From: Laguncularia racemosa
Lineage: Eukaryota; Streptophyta; Magnoliopsida; Myrtales; Combretaceae
Reading direction: 5' to 3'
Assembly (NCBI GenBank): GCA_037954665.1
Contig: JBBMOL010000447.1
Span: forward strand, 209,461-273,460
DNA: 64,000 nucleotides
Shown: positions 1-11,260 of the stretch, piece after piece
Layout: each line of letters starts with the position of its first letter
Position numbering within the stretch: the first letter of the stretch is position 1
The notes under the pieces: model-generated
Database searches by the model: none
What the model was told of the DNA's origin: nothing
Seen by the model: the letters and a program-made list of their open reading frames with translations, nothing else
Made by a program: the position numbers and the translations under genes

Positions 1-2352
1 GCAAAATAAATGTTAAGCTTGAACATACAAGTCGAATTGAAACGAATGTAAAACGTTTAATTTTGGAGTTCTATTTGAAAAATGATTTGTAAATTTGATT
101 ATGTTGAAGTTTTGATAAGTTTAGTTAGTTTAATCTTTAGTAGACTTATTACACTTTAAATGACTCTTTGCAACTTCTTGATGACTATTTAGAATCATAA
201 ACAATGAGGCTAAGGTGAATGGGAAATTTAATGAGTTATGACAATGCTTGTGAATGTTGCTTGTTTGGGTGTTATATTTACTTTGTGATGATGTTTTGGA
301 AGTTTGTTGTTGAATTATGATGAAAACTAATGTGGTAGGGAGTGGAAATATGAGTTCTCAAATGGAACAGAACGAATTGAAAATGAAATGTGAATGGTGT
401 ACAATTGGTAAGACAATTACTGATCAAACGGTAACGAAAATAATCCCACCAATTGATTGGTAAAAAACTAGTTCACTAGGATTTTTGTTGCATTGTTCGA
501 TTGGTCTAATCCCAATTGGTTGCTAGTCTTGTAACCTTTTTTTTTTCTTTTCTTTTCCTCGACGCTACAATACTAAACTAAAATTTTATACATATATCCA
601 AGTTGTCGATACATTTATATAACAACATACCAACTTACTTAATGATGAGAGGATCGCACACGCACACACATACACACTCATCAATGTATATGATATTCAT
701 AAGATAGTAGTTGAATATTTATATTTATGTAAATATAATCACGATAAAAGGGTGAATTATAGTTGTGACTGAATGGATTTATTATGACTTGTGTGTAGTG
801 ATTGACTGGTTGAACATTTGGATGATTTTTTTATTTCCAGTTACAATAAATAATCATTGCGTTGTCATATGATAGATTTTAAATTGAAACTTGGTTTGTC
901 ACCTTTAAATGAATTAACTAAAAGATTGACTTAATTTAAATTTTGATATACATTATATGAGCCATTGCATTGAATTAAACATCATCACTGCTATATAACT
1001 CATAAGAAGTGATCATGGAAAGATTCCTATTACGTTAGGTGTGAACTAAATGACTCGAGGGTTGTCACACATTTTACGTAGTCTCTTTGTGGGTCTTGCT
1101 TATCATTTTGGATAGTAGAATTTGTATTAGGTGTTGTGTGCTCTCCTTGAAGTAATAAAAGTTTTATTTGGAATTGCATCCTGTGTGCTCTCCTATGATG
1201 GTGGCATAGGATGCTCAGACACTTATGGTAAGATTTGAAAATGGTCGATATGGACCATACGATGGAGGCTTAGCATAATTTTTAGTAGTTGAGGTTGTCT
1301 TTATGTCTAGACATGGTGAAACCAATTGACCTAAGGTAGGAGTCTAGGTGCATTGATTTCCTATAGAAGGACCTATAGTTTTCTGTTGTCATTGAATTTG
1401 CAAGATATATTGATTGTTGATGTGCTACTGGTGAAAGCCTAGCAATTTACATGCCCCATGAGGTCTAGATTTTCCACAACAAGATGAATGGGGACAAATG
1501 CTATAATATTTTGGTCCTTCGTTTAAATCTCTTTAGGTTTTATAGTTAGTTGTAAAAGTCATGATATTAAAGGTAAAACATAACTATGAAAGAAGAAAAC
1601 ACAATATAGGATAAAAAAAACTCTAGGATCCTAAGCTATTTATAGCAACAAAGTTTTGATAACCTCAAATATTATGATCTGTTATACATGTTTTTGATAC
1701 TTGACTATAATACCCAAGTCCTATATTTAACTGTCATGTTGTTTCAACTTTTGAACATTGAATGGGTTGACGATGGAAATGGAATCTCTTAAGGATATTA
1801 GAAGTTAGACCAAACCAACGTCATGACATTCCATTTTAAATATACAAATACTAGCATTTAGCATACACATAAATATAAAATTGAAAATTAATCTTTATAT
1901 GTAATTTTCTTATCATTGCTTGCATAATCTAGGATGTCGCACCATTTACTTGGATTCCCTTGTCTTTAGCTTTTTCCACGCAACTATTAACATAGATGGT
2001 ACACCAAATTGTAAACCTAATTAAATCATAGTGTTTTTATTTATTTGTTCTTTTAAGATTTGGTTCCCAAAAGTTTTTAAACAGAACTAGACTAAAATTT
2101 ATGGTTGGTCAAAAAAGGGTAAGAATAAATGACACTGAAAACCAAACCATGTAAATAAATAATAAATAAATGAATCAATATTCTAATAATGGATAACTAA
2201 CAAAATAACGTATTAAAGTGTAAAAGTTTTGTTCTAGTATGTGTAACTAAAACTAATCCATAACTTTCTACATCATTACATTTCTATCTTAAATTGGGGG
2301 CGTAGGACTTGAATCATAGTGAAAGAGTGGCATTTAAAGAGAAATATACTCA
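1..2352. other. AT-rich repeat flank without genes
   Basis: No supported gene is visible; the open frames here are short and resemble nothing I know. The stretch belongs to a larger repeated block: it recurs, noisily, at 25414-27196 (from position ~460) and at 58262-60606. A part, 1255-1470, is a diverged relative of 4855-5070, sharing the run 'ggcttagcataattt' and a 'gatttcct' block. Short CA-rich simple sequence lies near 658-680. I infer old transposon or satellite-like DNA of unknown family. Confidence 0.6.
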
Positions 2353-2357
2353 CATTA

Positions 2358-3356
2358 TGATGGGAAAATTTCCGACACCATCGACACTTTCAGAACTTGA
2401 TTTGGATGATGATCCAAATCACTCATATTTTACATCATTTCTTTTCATCTAATAAATATTTGAGAAATAATCTTACAGGTACAATAATAATTCTCCATGG
2501 GATGCCAATATGTCCTACACTAGTTGATGGACATGGGACATTTTCAGATTTACAATCAAAGACCCGCTACAATTGTTTCCATTCCAAAGCATTGGCTCAT
2601 GAAGACTTATGAAATTTTACTTTGTAATTGTTCCATGGACTATTTTATGTTGTATTTTTCTTTTGGGACACTTTCATTTTATTGTAATTTCCATTTAGGT
2701 CCGGCCATCTTAAAAGTGGCAAACTTATAATTTTTTACCATTTTCTAACCCTAGGAGTAGCAAGTATAAATACTTGGTTATAGTAGGGTATGAGGAGGCC
2801 ATTTTTGCAAATTTGAAACATACACTTTACTTGTGGAATTTGGGTTCTTCCTAGTTTAATTTCTCTTATCAATTTCAATCCCAAGAATTGGAATTGTGGC
2901 GAGTGCAACAAGGGGAAATTGTGAGTCATATCAATTCCTTCTTTGTTGTTTTCCATTTCATCTCTAGTGAGTCATATCTAGGGTTGAATTGGAAGTTTCT
3001 TAGTCAGATTTTTTATTGCATTTGTGATCAATTATCTTGTTTCAGGTTGATTACTTTAGTACTTGATATTTCATCTCCTTAGTGGCGTGAATTTGTGCTT
3101 GTGTTGGAAGAGGATATATCATGGTTTTGGTGCTTTTCTTCTTCATATATTTCATGTGGAATTCACTTGATTTTGTTGTTATTTAGTGAAGTTGATCATT
3201 ATTGGATGTTGATTGCATCTTTGAACCTTTGGATTGCATCAAATTTCCATTAAGGTTCATGCAAATTCCATTTCTATTGGACCGGTTTGTATGTGAGTTG
3301 AGGATTGTTTTCTTTGATACATTTGCTTGTGCTTGGACTTGGTTTTGAGCACATCA
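2358..3356 (+). mobile_element. Solo LTR, gypsy family 1, plus strand
   Basis: This 999-bp segment starts TGATGGGAAAATTTCC and ends GAGCACATCA. It is related along its length, in opposite orientation, to the LTRs at 10068-11260 and 23171-24541. Its flanks are CATTA on the left and CGTTA on the right, a one-mismatch 5-bp target duplication. The noisy copy at 27197 has a CGTT-like left flank, so CGTTA is probably original. No internal element sequence adjoins it, so it is best read as a solo LTR left by LTR-LTR recombination. A diverged relative of the flanks near 54650 lacks it. Confidence 0.75.
2765..2772 (+). promoter_or_regulatory. TATA box in solo LTR
   Basis: TATAAATA sits inside the perfect inverted repeat CAAGTAT-AA-ATACTTG. 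The same arrangement occurs in the family's other LTRs (10815, 24096, 27603). It is the probable core promoter for LTR transcription. Confidence 0.6.
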
Positions 3357-4067
3357 CGTTACAACTTGGCATTGAATATTTTATTCACGTAAATGTTTAT
3401 ACAGGTTATGGATAGATGGTGTTAAATTCGGGGTGGGCATATGATTTTTTTTTCCCTTTCTCTCTAAATCAAACCTAACTTAATGATTGCTTTGCAATTT
3501 TTTCAAAACTTAAAAACTATTTGATTTAGTTTGATACAAAGTTCAAATCATTAATTTTTTTTCTACGTACAAGTCAACAAATTATAAAAAAATTATATTG
3601 AACATTAAAAAAGATGTAATTACTTATGATTTTCTAATGTTGCTCACCATCTTCTATGCTTATTTGATATATTTAATGAGATTTTACTATCTCTTTCTAA
3701 GTAATTCTAATTTTATATAAGTTAATAAGCAAACATACGAAACCCAATATATAGTAAATTATTTGATGAAAACCAAATAAAAGTAGTAACTGAATAAGTA
3801 ACATTAAATCCTTTTTTTAGTCACGCATTCTCTACAATTCCAATGCTCTTTTTATTTTTTATTTTTTAATTTTTTAAGTCATGTAATTATTTCAAACTTC
3901 TTGCTACATTGCTTTAGTACCAAATGCATCAAAAAAAAAAAATTGTGAACTTATGATTATTATCTAAAGTAAATTATATTAAGACATATATAACCAGGTC
4001 ACATTATAAAATATGATAATCGATTAGTAGATAATTTATTTTTTGGCATACCATACATTATACTTTA

Positions 4068-4265
4068 GAATTCAGTGCAAAATTCAACTTTATATAATAT
4101 ATCTTTGGTGTGTTTTACATTATACTTTATACGTTTTTCTATTAGAAAAAGTGACCTAAATTAATAGAATTCAATGCAAAATTTAACTTTATATAATACA
4201 TCTTTGGTGTGTTTTATATTATACTTTATACATTTTTCTATTATAAAAAGTGACCTAAATTAATA
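4068..4265. repeat. 99-bp tandem duplication, two units
   Basis: Two units of 99 bp begin at 4068 and 4167, each starting GAATTCARTGCAAAATT and ending in 'gtgacctaaattaata'. They differ at only a few positions. The duplicate is also present at 28888-29083, and noisily near 62265-62450, so it predates duplication of the whole block. Confidence 0.85.
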
Positions 4266-4854
4266 CGACTACAAAAGAAGATGCATGCCTTATCACTTGT
4301 TATTTTTTCACCGATAAAAATGAATTTCATTTATTGGGAGAAAAAATAATTGCAGCAATTAAACTGATCAATGATGAGCCAGTGCACTACTATACACATT
4401 TTGTATGACTTTAATATGTTAAAATGCAATGGTACGGTATTACCAAAGAAACATGCAATCTCAATCTGCTTGTATTATTCACATAACATTCCAATTAAAA
4501 AACTATGAAATTAAGTAGGAATGGTCCTAGTTAACCTCTTGGAGGACTTATTAAAATCCTGTCATCTCTATATTATTACATTCAATTCAAACTTCATAAC
4601 CATCAAAATTATCAAAAATTAAAAAAAATTAAAATACAACAAAAAGCAAGAAAGGAAAAAAAAAATTATGCCCATTTTTGAAAATTCTCTCAACCATACC
4701 AATTATTTATTATCAATGATTATTCTATGATTTTGTTAGTAAGACTGTCCAACTTCTTATATGACCTTCAAGTGATAGAACTATATAAGTTCTCTTTGTA
4801 TCGTATACTATTTTTTGAAATTCCACGTTGAGCCTTCTCATTTGGGAAGTATTT

Positions 4855-5070
4855 TTATAGTGGTGGCTTAGCATAATTTCTTGTAGTTAGGGTTTCTTGT
4901 TGCTCGGGTAAGGTGCAACCGGTTGACCGGGAGTATAGGTGTAGCGATTTCCTAGAGGATGGACGTTACCCTTTTGTAGTGATCGAATTTAGAAGAGGTG
5001 TTGATAATGGCCATCCCTTTTCGTAGCCCATCATTCTTCCTCATTAAACCCTAGCAGCCTGCTTACCTTG
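4855..5070. repeat. Dispersed repeat related to 1255-1470
   Basis: Shares with 1255-1470 an ordered set of short blocks: 'ggcttagcataattt', 'gtgcaacc/gtgaaacc', 'ttgacc', 'gatttcct', 'cctagca'. Another relative lies at 55980-56200. With the solo LTR subtracted, the spacing in unit A is about 2.6 kb, suggesting an old, diverged tandem repeat. Confidence 0.5.
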
Positions 5071-5245
5071 TGAAGTTGCAGTTTTGTCACAAAAACTATG
5101 GTGATACGTATCATAGCTGTAGTTTGAGCCTTCATTTTCAACCTTAATTAAGGATTTATATTATATAACAATAGAAATACAGGTATGTATATGGATCATG
5201 TAAATGGCGAACGATGGATGGAGAAATGTGTTTAGGGATATTATG

Positions 5246-6578
5246 CTATTGAGTCTTATCCTCCCTTTTCCATACCAGCATTAATTTCCTAAATACATAG
5301 GCCTGCTCATTATAATTATCTTTATCCTCATAATACCCATCATCCTTATCAGGTTCACAATCAATTCCATCCTCGTCATCTCTCTCTATTAAGTCAACCC
5401 CTCTTTTGTTAGGATACACATTAGACCGATGTCTTGGTTGATTACAATGGTAGCACTTCCCTAATATGGGCCTTGCATAAAGGGTTGTTTTTACTTTGTG
5501 TATCCTTTGTGCCATCTAGTTTCTTGCCTACTATTTTCTCTTCTTTGTTATCACTAACTCCTTGCAACTCCAAGGTAGTTTTACCCCTTTCAACCACGAG
5601 TTTATTTAAACTCTCAACTCCTAATCTACCACTAACACCATCAAATCTACTATTCTTCTCCTACATTACCCACACAACCTTAAAAGCTATTTTTTGGTCT
5701 CATTCAAATTACATAGAACATGTACCCTGATTTTGTCTTAAATCTACAGCTTCAAATCATTTAAATATCTAGCCACATGTTAAACCTCACTCTCCCTTAA
5801 GTCATTCCTCTCTACTAATCGCATGAATTCTGCTGTATATTCATCTATAGTCCTTTGCCTTTGGCAACACCTCTAATATTGCTGAAAAAGGATCTGCTCA
5901 TAATTAGGAGGTAAGAAGTCTTGCTGGAGAAATTTCTTCATTCTATACGATGTCTTCATAAGTTGTTTACCCTCATGATAGTGCCTACTCTGGATCCTCT
6001 CCCGCTAGGCTGAAGCACCCCCTTTCAGTCTACATGCTACTAATTTCACTCTCCTCCCCTCAGACATTTCTATATATTAAAAAAATCTATCTATTTTAGC
6101 AGTCCAATTAATAAAATCTTCAATATTTAAATTGCCATTAAAGCTAGGAATGTCAACTTCAGCTTGAATTCCCCATTGTCTTTGAAGTCGAACCTACCAT
6201 TGTTTTTCTTATATCTACCACCATCATTAACTCTCCTACGTGGTTGTTCTTCCCAAACAACACCCTATCTTCCTCTTCTGAATCATCATCATACATCCGT
6301 AATCCTTGATGTGGAGCTACACATCTAAAAATAGGGTCACCGAGTGTATGCTTTGCCCTAGGTCACATCCTACCACCATTCCTATCTCTATTGGCATTGA
6401 ATCCCATTGCATTAAAATGCTCAATCAGATCATCAAAGTGCCATTGTAAATGCCAAAATCTCTGATCCACGTTATTTAACATCGCTCTTTGATCCTGCAC
6501 CTTGCTTCATAGGGTTTCCACATCCTGAGCAACGTTTAGAATGTGATTGCCTATAATACTATCGTCTCTTGACATCAT
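5246..6578 (-). pseudogene. gag: gypsy gag relic (family 2)
   Basis: Minus-strand remnant of a Ty3/gypsy gag, the capsid/nucleocapsid precursor that packages element RNA. It begins with ATG about 20 bases after the PBS at 6597-6604. In order I see an N-terminal coiled segment, a run reading VDIPSFNG...IEDFINW near 6090-6170 (a chromovirus gag hallmark), a capsid stretch near 5780-5940, and a C-terminal zinc knuckle CYHCNQPRHRSN near 5410-5460 whose last Cys is replaced by Tyr. The last frame is open only from 5515 to 5246. Multiple in-frame stops and frameshifts make it dead. The protease, RT and integrase that should follow are absent. Copy B is at 31066-32398. Confidence 0.8.
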
Positions 6579-6596
6579 TGCAAGAGTTTCCTTCTT

Positions 6597-6604
6597 TGAT
6601 ACCA
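6597..6604 (-). other. Primer-binding site, initiator tRNA-Met type
   Basis: On the minus strand the sequence reads TGGTATCA directly downstream of the LTR end, the first 8 bases of the plant initiator-Met PBS. The match stops after 8 bases, so the site has partly decayed. It fixes the orientation of the gag relic. Confidence 0.65.
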
Positions 6605-6606
6605 AC

Positions 6607-7029
6607 TGAGACAATGTGTTAATGTGAATAAATGAGATCAATCAACGATTGATCTTCAAACTTAATGGAAAGTCACATGGTAATATGTGATAAGATATGA
6701 TTTAACAAAATAAAAACCCTAAAACGTAGATCAACATGGTCTTTAGCAAGGGCGTGTAAAAGGCCATGTCATGTTCTATGAAAATTCGCTCTTAGACACC
6801 TTTAGTATGCCCACAAGCATGGGCATGCTTGCTACTGTGTTGCCCAACACACCACCTAGCACAGGCATGTTGATGCTCGTGTTTCTTTGACACCCCCCCT
6901 AAACACGGGTGTGTTTGTGCTTGTGTTGGCTACTATGCAAGCCTCCACACTTCCCACTCCCTTCGTTGCATGAGTGATCCCTCTTGGATAGCTCCTTAGT
7001 TTTTGCTCTTCATGTCTGATTGTCTTACA
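6607..7029 (-). mobile_element. 5' LTR of gypsy family 2
   Basis: A 423-bp LTR: on the minus strand it starts TGTAAGACAATC and ends TTGTCTCA, two bases before the PBS. The matching 3' LTR survives only in copy B (30389-30848) and is clearly diverged, so this insertion is old. The LTR is rich in imperfect CA/GTG motifs such as 'acacgggtgtg' around 6890-6915. Confidence 0.7.
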
Positions 7030-7095
7030 GATCAAGTACTCAATTCCTCTAAGATTACAGCTTATTTTCCAATATTTGAAACATATATTTATTGA

Positions 7096-7245
7096 TCATT
7101 GCTTAATTCCAAGGATCATTAAACCTAAGTTCTTTAGAATCATCAACCTATACTCTATAGATCAAAACCTAATTCCTAAAAGATTATCAACCTATTCACT
7201 AAAGATAAAATCTTAAGTCCTTAAAGATCAGTAACCTATGCTATG
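7096..7245. repeat. Imperfect ~44-bp tandem repeats
   Basis: Three to four degenerate units, each containing 'gatcA..', 'aacctaa/aaccta' and 'ctttag/ctaaag' blocks. They lie just beyond the family-2 LTR and recur in copy B near 32925-33055. Confidence 0.45.
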
Positions 7246-7257
7246 ATACTATATTAA

Positions 7258-8288
7258 CTATAACACCCCAGAACCCAGGCATATTACGGATCGTCACGTG
7301 TCCTTATCATACATGGACACATTAAGGCTTTGGACTTACTCTGATACCTCTTAATTTTGCAAATCTTTTAAGCCTCAATTCAATACAATCAATATTACTA
7401 ACATAACATAAATACGCCTCAATTCATCCTTCAACCTTGGAACAATTTTAACAATAATTCCATAATCAACATCTAAAGCAATGAAATATTTATAAAACAC
7501 TAGTTTACGTTCTTCAAAAGGTTTTAATGTTCACTACATATATATAATACAATATCTCCTAAAGCCTAATCACCATAACAATAGTCTCTAAGTATACAAT
7601 TGTGTTTAGAACCATGTACTTCAGTATGCCCTAGGTACATGGATGTATAGAGTGGCTGTGTACCATTCTATAAATTTCCACATTTTGATACGGTCAGGTA
7701 CATTGTCATGTCATTGACCATGTATCTTTTTATGCATTTTATATCCTCGACACGCCTTATAACACAGTTGTGTAACCCAGCCATGTAGCCTTGTGTACAT
7801 TTTAGCATGGGTAAGTGTGCCAACATGTACTTAACCGTGTTCCCTATTATTCTTCATGAACCTTAATTTCCTTCTTTCAATTCATTCCTAATTCCATATG
7901 CCTTGATCGTAGGTTGAATTAAATCTTAAAACATGAAATTTCTAATTGAATTACATAGATTGGAATACTTACTTTTTGATTTCCATAAATTGAATCCTTA
8001 ATCAGGTTTGATCTTTGTGTTCATCCTATCCCTTCCTCAATCTGGATTCTATTTAAACAAGTGTTACAAATCGGTTTAGATCCTCCATTCGTTAATCTTT
8101 AATAAAATTCCATCATCAAAATTCTTACCTAGTGAATTTGGGCTTGACCTTTGGTGAATTCCTTCTAGACGTCCTTAGGGTTCTCCAGACAACGTTTTCA
8201 CCTTTCTTGTCTTGTTACTATGAGAATGTGAAAAAGGAGGGACTCTAGGTTAACTTGCACTTAAATATGCCTTTAAGGAAATGTCCAT
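7258..8288 (+). other. Possible decayed LTR fragment
   Basis: Begins TATAACACCCCAGAACCC, which resembles the start of some chromovirus (Del/Tekay-type) LTRs. I cannot find a partner LTR, PBS, PPT or target duplication, and no reading frame is supported. The segment also appears, very noisily, at 33078-34110. Confidence 0.25.
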
Positions 8289-9005
8289 TCCACACCCCCC
8301 TATCCCCTACCCCCCCTCCCCCCCCAAATGTATTGTAAAAATCCCTCTTTTGACCTTAGTTATATTTTATAATATATGTTAAATAAAATGCTTGTACGGG
8401 TATTAGGTTTTTTTTTTTTTTTTTTTTACTTGAAGCATTTCCTTCACCCCATACATGTATGATAGCAACTTACATGATGGATAGATCTTTTTTTTTTTCT
8501 CATAATTTTAAAATTACAATCTTTCCATGGTTTCTATAATAGGTATATTTCTTTTTCAACTTTTCACATCTTTAAAGAATAACTATTTGATAAATAATTT
8601 AGTAAAAACCATAAATAGAAATGGGTATTTTTTCATTGAACAAAAAATCTTAAATTGAGTTTTTCCATGATTTGGTTTTAGTTTGTTTAAATTCTTAATT
8701 TAAACATTCTCTACGATTTAGTTTTGGTTTGAAGGGGAGGACATAACTAAGCTATGCCCATACTTAATTTCGACTATCAATTTAATCCTTAAACATGTCT
8801 TTAGGCTAATTCGATCATAAACTTTGTAACTAGAATAGATCAATCCTTGAGCTTCAATGAAAACCCCAGATTAGTAAGAAAACTTAAGTCTTTGTTAAAC
8901 ACAATCCTCTTTCAACTTAGTTAGTGTCTTGTGTTACACAAAACATTGAATTAAAACACTAATGTATCTTAAATATTTTCTTTATTATTTTTCTTTTTTC
9001 TTTGT
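8289..9005. other. Noncoding: C-rich tract and AT-rich DNA
   Basis: Starts with a C-rich tract (8293-8336), followed by AT-rich DNA with T-runs at 8409-8427 and 8487-8498. No gene is seen. Clean copies are here and at 63162-63830; a noisy one is at 34108-34830. It follows the 3' end of the minus-strand LINE. Confidence 0.55.
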
Positions 9006-10062
9006 GTTTTTTTTTTTTGTTGGCCATAAGAAAACATTCATTCAAATTTGAAATCAAATGTACATATCCTTTAACTACATTTGCATTGCCAGAACTTTAA
9101 AGATCACAATACAAAATTTCTAACAAAGAAGATGGTGGATGGGGGGGGGGGGAGGGGGGGGTGGGGTTTGTTCCAATTGAAAGGGCACATCTTCCTTCTT
9201 ATATTGACTTTAGTAGCTACTTTATTTGTGTTTCGACTAACTAGCTTATATACGACCGATTGTAGCTACACCTCTAAAGACCAAATATCATTTAGAAGTA
9301 GCCTCAACTTCCAATATCTTTCTTCTTCTTTCGTTAAAGCCATGAAAACAACACTATTGTCCATTGAGACTTTTATTCTCCTCCACCCTTTACTTGTTTT
9401 TATCTTTAACACTTCATGCGTTGCTAATAACTCCACCCCTTCCATCGACAACATTAGTATTATCTTGTTGCTTCCAGCACAAACTCTAGCCTTTGCATCT
9501 TTGGTGACAACTCTAATCATTGCTTGCCCAGTAGGTTCTTAAACGATGCCATCCACATTAATATTCACTACGCCATGCTCTAGTCTTTCCCATAGTTGTT
9601 TTTCTGGACATTGTTCTTGTTGATTCTCCCTGGACCTCCCTTTAGAGTTCATATTATTAAGCTCCATTAAGGCATGTCTACAACTTTCAAGAATAGCTTC
9701 CACATTAGGACATGTGAAATCAAAGATAGCTTTGCAACATTGTTTCCAAACCACATTATTGTTGCTAATTTTGCTTATAAGTCTTTCTTTTCATTCCTAG
9801 TCCAAACATAAACATTTAGGCCATTCACTAACCAAGCATCAAGTGTGGTCACCAAATTCACATCACCACATACCACACAACCTTTGTCCACTAACAACAC
9901 AAAATTAAATATTCCAATGTCATCAACATTATAGAATGAACATTTGGCCCTATGTATCACATGCTTTTTCCATAGATTATAATTAGTAGAACATGCATTG
10001 TGTAAAGTCTCCATAAGAAATGAAGTTCCTTTGGTAAATAAGGACAATGCCAGACTAACTGA
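9006..10062 (-). pseudogene. L1-type LINE ORF2 3' part: zinc finger and RNase H
   Basis: Minus-strand end of a plant non-LTR retrotransposon ORF2. At 9775-10062 a frame carries a zf-RVT-like segment (NLWKKHVI...C). After a frameshift, 9754-9266 encodes the plant LINE-type RNase H fold: NVDG with the first catalytic Asp, then GVELLA with the Glu, then SMDNSVV with the second Asp, then TKEEERYWKL. Near 9200-9260 the fragment VYKLVSRNTNKVA follows, where the usual final His is lost. An in-frame stop lies at 9539-9541. The A-rich end on this strand (T-run at about 9008-9018 on plus) fits the LINE poly(A) tail. The upstream ORF2 portion is at 24547-24913, beyond the gypsy insertion. Confidence 0.82.
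9141..9161. repeat. G12-A-G8 tract
   Basis: A near-pure G tract inside the LINE tail, read as a proline-rich segment on the minus strand. The matching points in the other two copies are runs of 43 G (34933-34975) and 33 G (63968-64000), so this site is an assembly or sequencing weak point. Confidence 0.8.
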
Positions 10063-10067
10063 CATAA

Positions 10068-11260
10068 TGATGTGCTCAAAACCAAGCCCAAGCACACAAA
10101 ACCCAATTGAAAGACCAATTACACAATGAAATCAAACTAGTCCTTCAAATTGCATAAACCGTCAATCTTTATAATTCCAAATCCAAAAATATGAATATGT
10201 ATGAAGATTGCATATCCAAGAATGATAAGCTCTGATACCAAATTATGATGGGCCTAAAAGGGATTTAAGGACAATCAAATGGAATAAAAATTCAACCCTA
10301 AAAGCAACCCCTAATTCTGAATCAGCAATTAGACAATTGCATGAATTCCAAAGATATAAATGGATCCGAAATCAATAAACAATGAACAATCCTCAATATA
10401 TATACTAATCAAACTTAAATCAACACGTGAATAGCAAGATTGAGCAGCAATAAAAACCGTGATTTTCTCTTAAGAAATAAACATTCCACATGAAACAATG
10501 ATAGGTAAGTGTTGATGAATAACATTATGAAAAGTAATTCAACACACTCAATTTATCTCGCAATGATTATGATGCAAATCTGACCAAGTGCTATGTCAAT
10601 TCACCCATAGATATTACACAGTAGAGAAGAAAAGAAATCACAACAAAATGAAATTGATATTATTCACAATTTCAAAGTGTTTCACTAGCTACAATTTTAA
10701 CTCTTGGGATTGAAATTGATAAGAGTCTAACGACAATTAGGAGAACCCTAATCCTCACACAAAGGTTATACTCAAATCAGAAAAATGGTCTCCTCAAACC
10801 CTACTTTATGCAAGTATTTATACTTGCTTCCTTTAGGGTTAAAAAGTCCACAAAATTACAACTATGCCACTTTTAAGGTGGCCGGTCCTAAAAGACAATT
10901 ACAAGCAAATGAAAGTGTCCCAAAGGAAATATTACAACATAAATAGTCAAAAGAAATAATTATAAATAAAAATATTCTTCATCATGCTAGCTCTTCCATA
11001 GGATTCGTCGGCCTAGCTCATCGCTGGTTTAGGTCGGTCTATAGATAACCCACAAGCTGAGTCTAAGTGAGTTTGTCCCTTGCCCTGTAAAGAATGATAA
11101 GTATTCCTATCGAAATATACAATACATGAATAAGAGAAAAGAGGTTAGTAAATAAATAATTCCAAGGTCGATTTGCTCAAAATGGGTCTTCATTGCCGAT
11201 ATTCGAAATCTTTTGGCTTGTGCCTTAATGTTAGGTCTTGACGGATTTTGATTCCTATCA
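10068..11260 (-). mobile_element. 3' LTR of gypsy family 1
   Basis: A 1193-bp LTR: on the minus strand it starts TGATAGGAATC and ends GAGCACATCA. It pairs with 23171-24541 and is related to the solo LTR at 2358-3356. The pol reading frame runs on into its first ~150 bases. It contains an internal PBS-like TGGTATCAGAGC (plus 10229-10240), about 160 bp from its end. Confidence 0.82.
10815..10822 (-). promoter_or_regulatory. TATA box in 3' LTR
   Basis: TATAAATA on the minus strand, at the centre of the CAAGTAT/ATACTTG palindrome shared by this LTR family. Confidence 0.55.

Larger units (their letters stand above)
3357..5243. other. AT-rich noncoding repeat block
   Basis: No coding sequence is supported. 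The block is very AT-rich and is repeated almost base for base at 28174-30066, and noisily at 61572-63155. A more diverged relative lies at about 54700-56350. It contains the 99-bp tandem duplication at 4068-4265 and the 'ggcttagcataattt' segment at 4855-5070. No family is recognised. Confidence 0.6.

Noticed and set aside
6780..6960. Short repeats with spacers resembling a CRISPR array
   Set aside because: The 'acacgggtgtg' type motifs are irregular, belong to an LTR, and the DNA is plant.
9081..9542. Plus-strand open frame of 153 codons with hydrophobic segments
   Set aside because: Antisense shadow of the LINE RNase H domain, which is recognisable on the minus strand.
10229..10240. PBS-like site taken as the start of another element
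   Set aside because: It is inside the 3' LTR and belongs to the same 177-bp unit as 23154-23520; no second element begins there.
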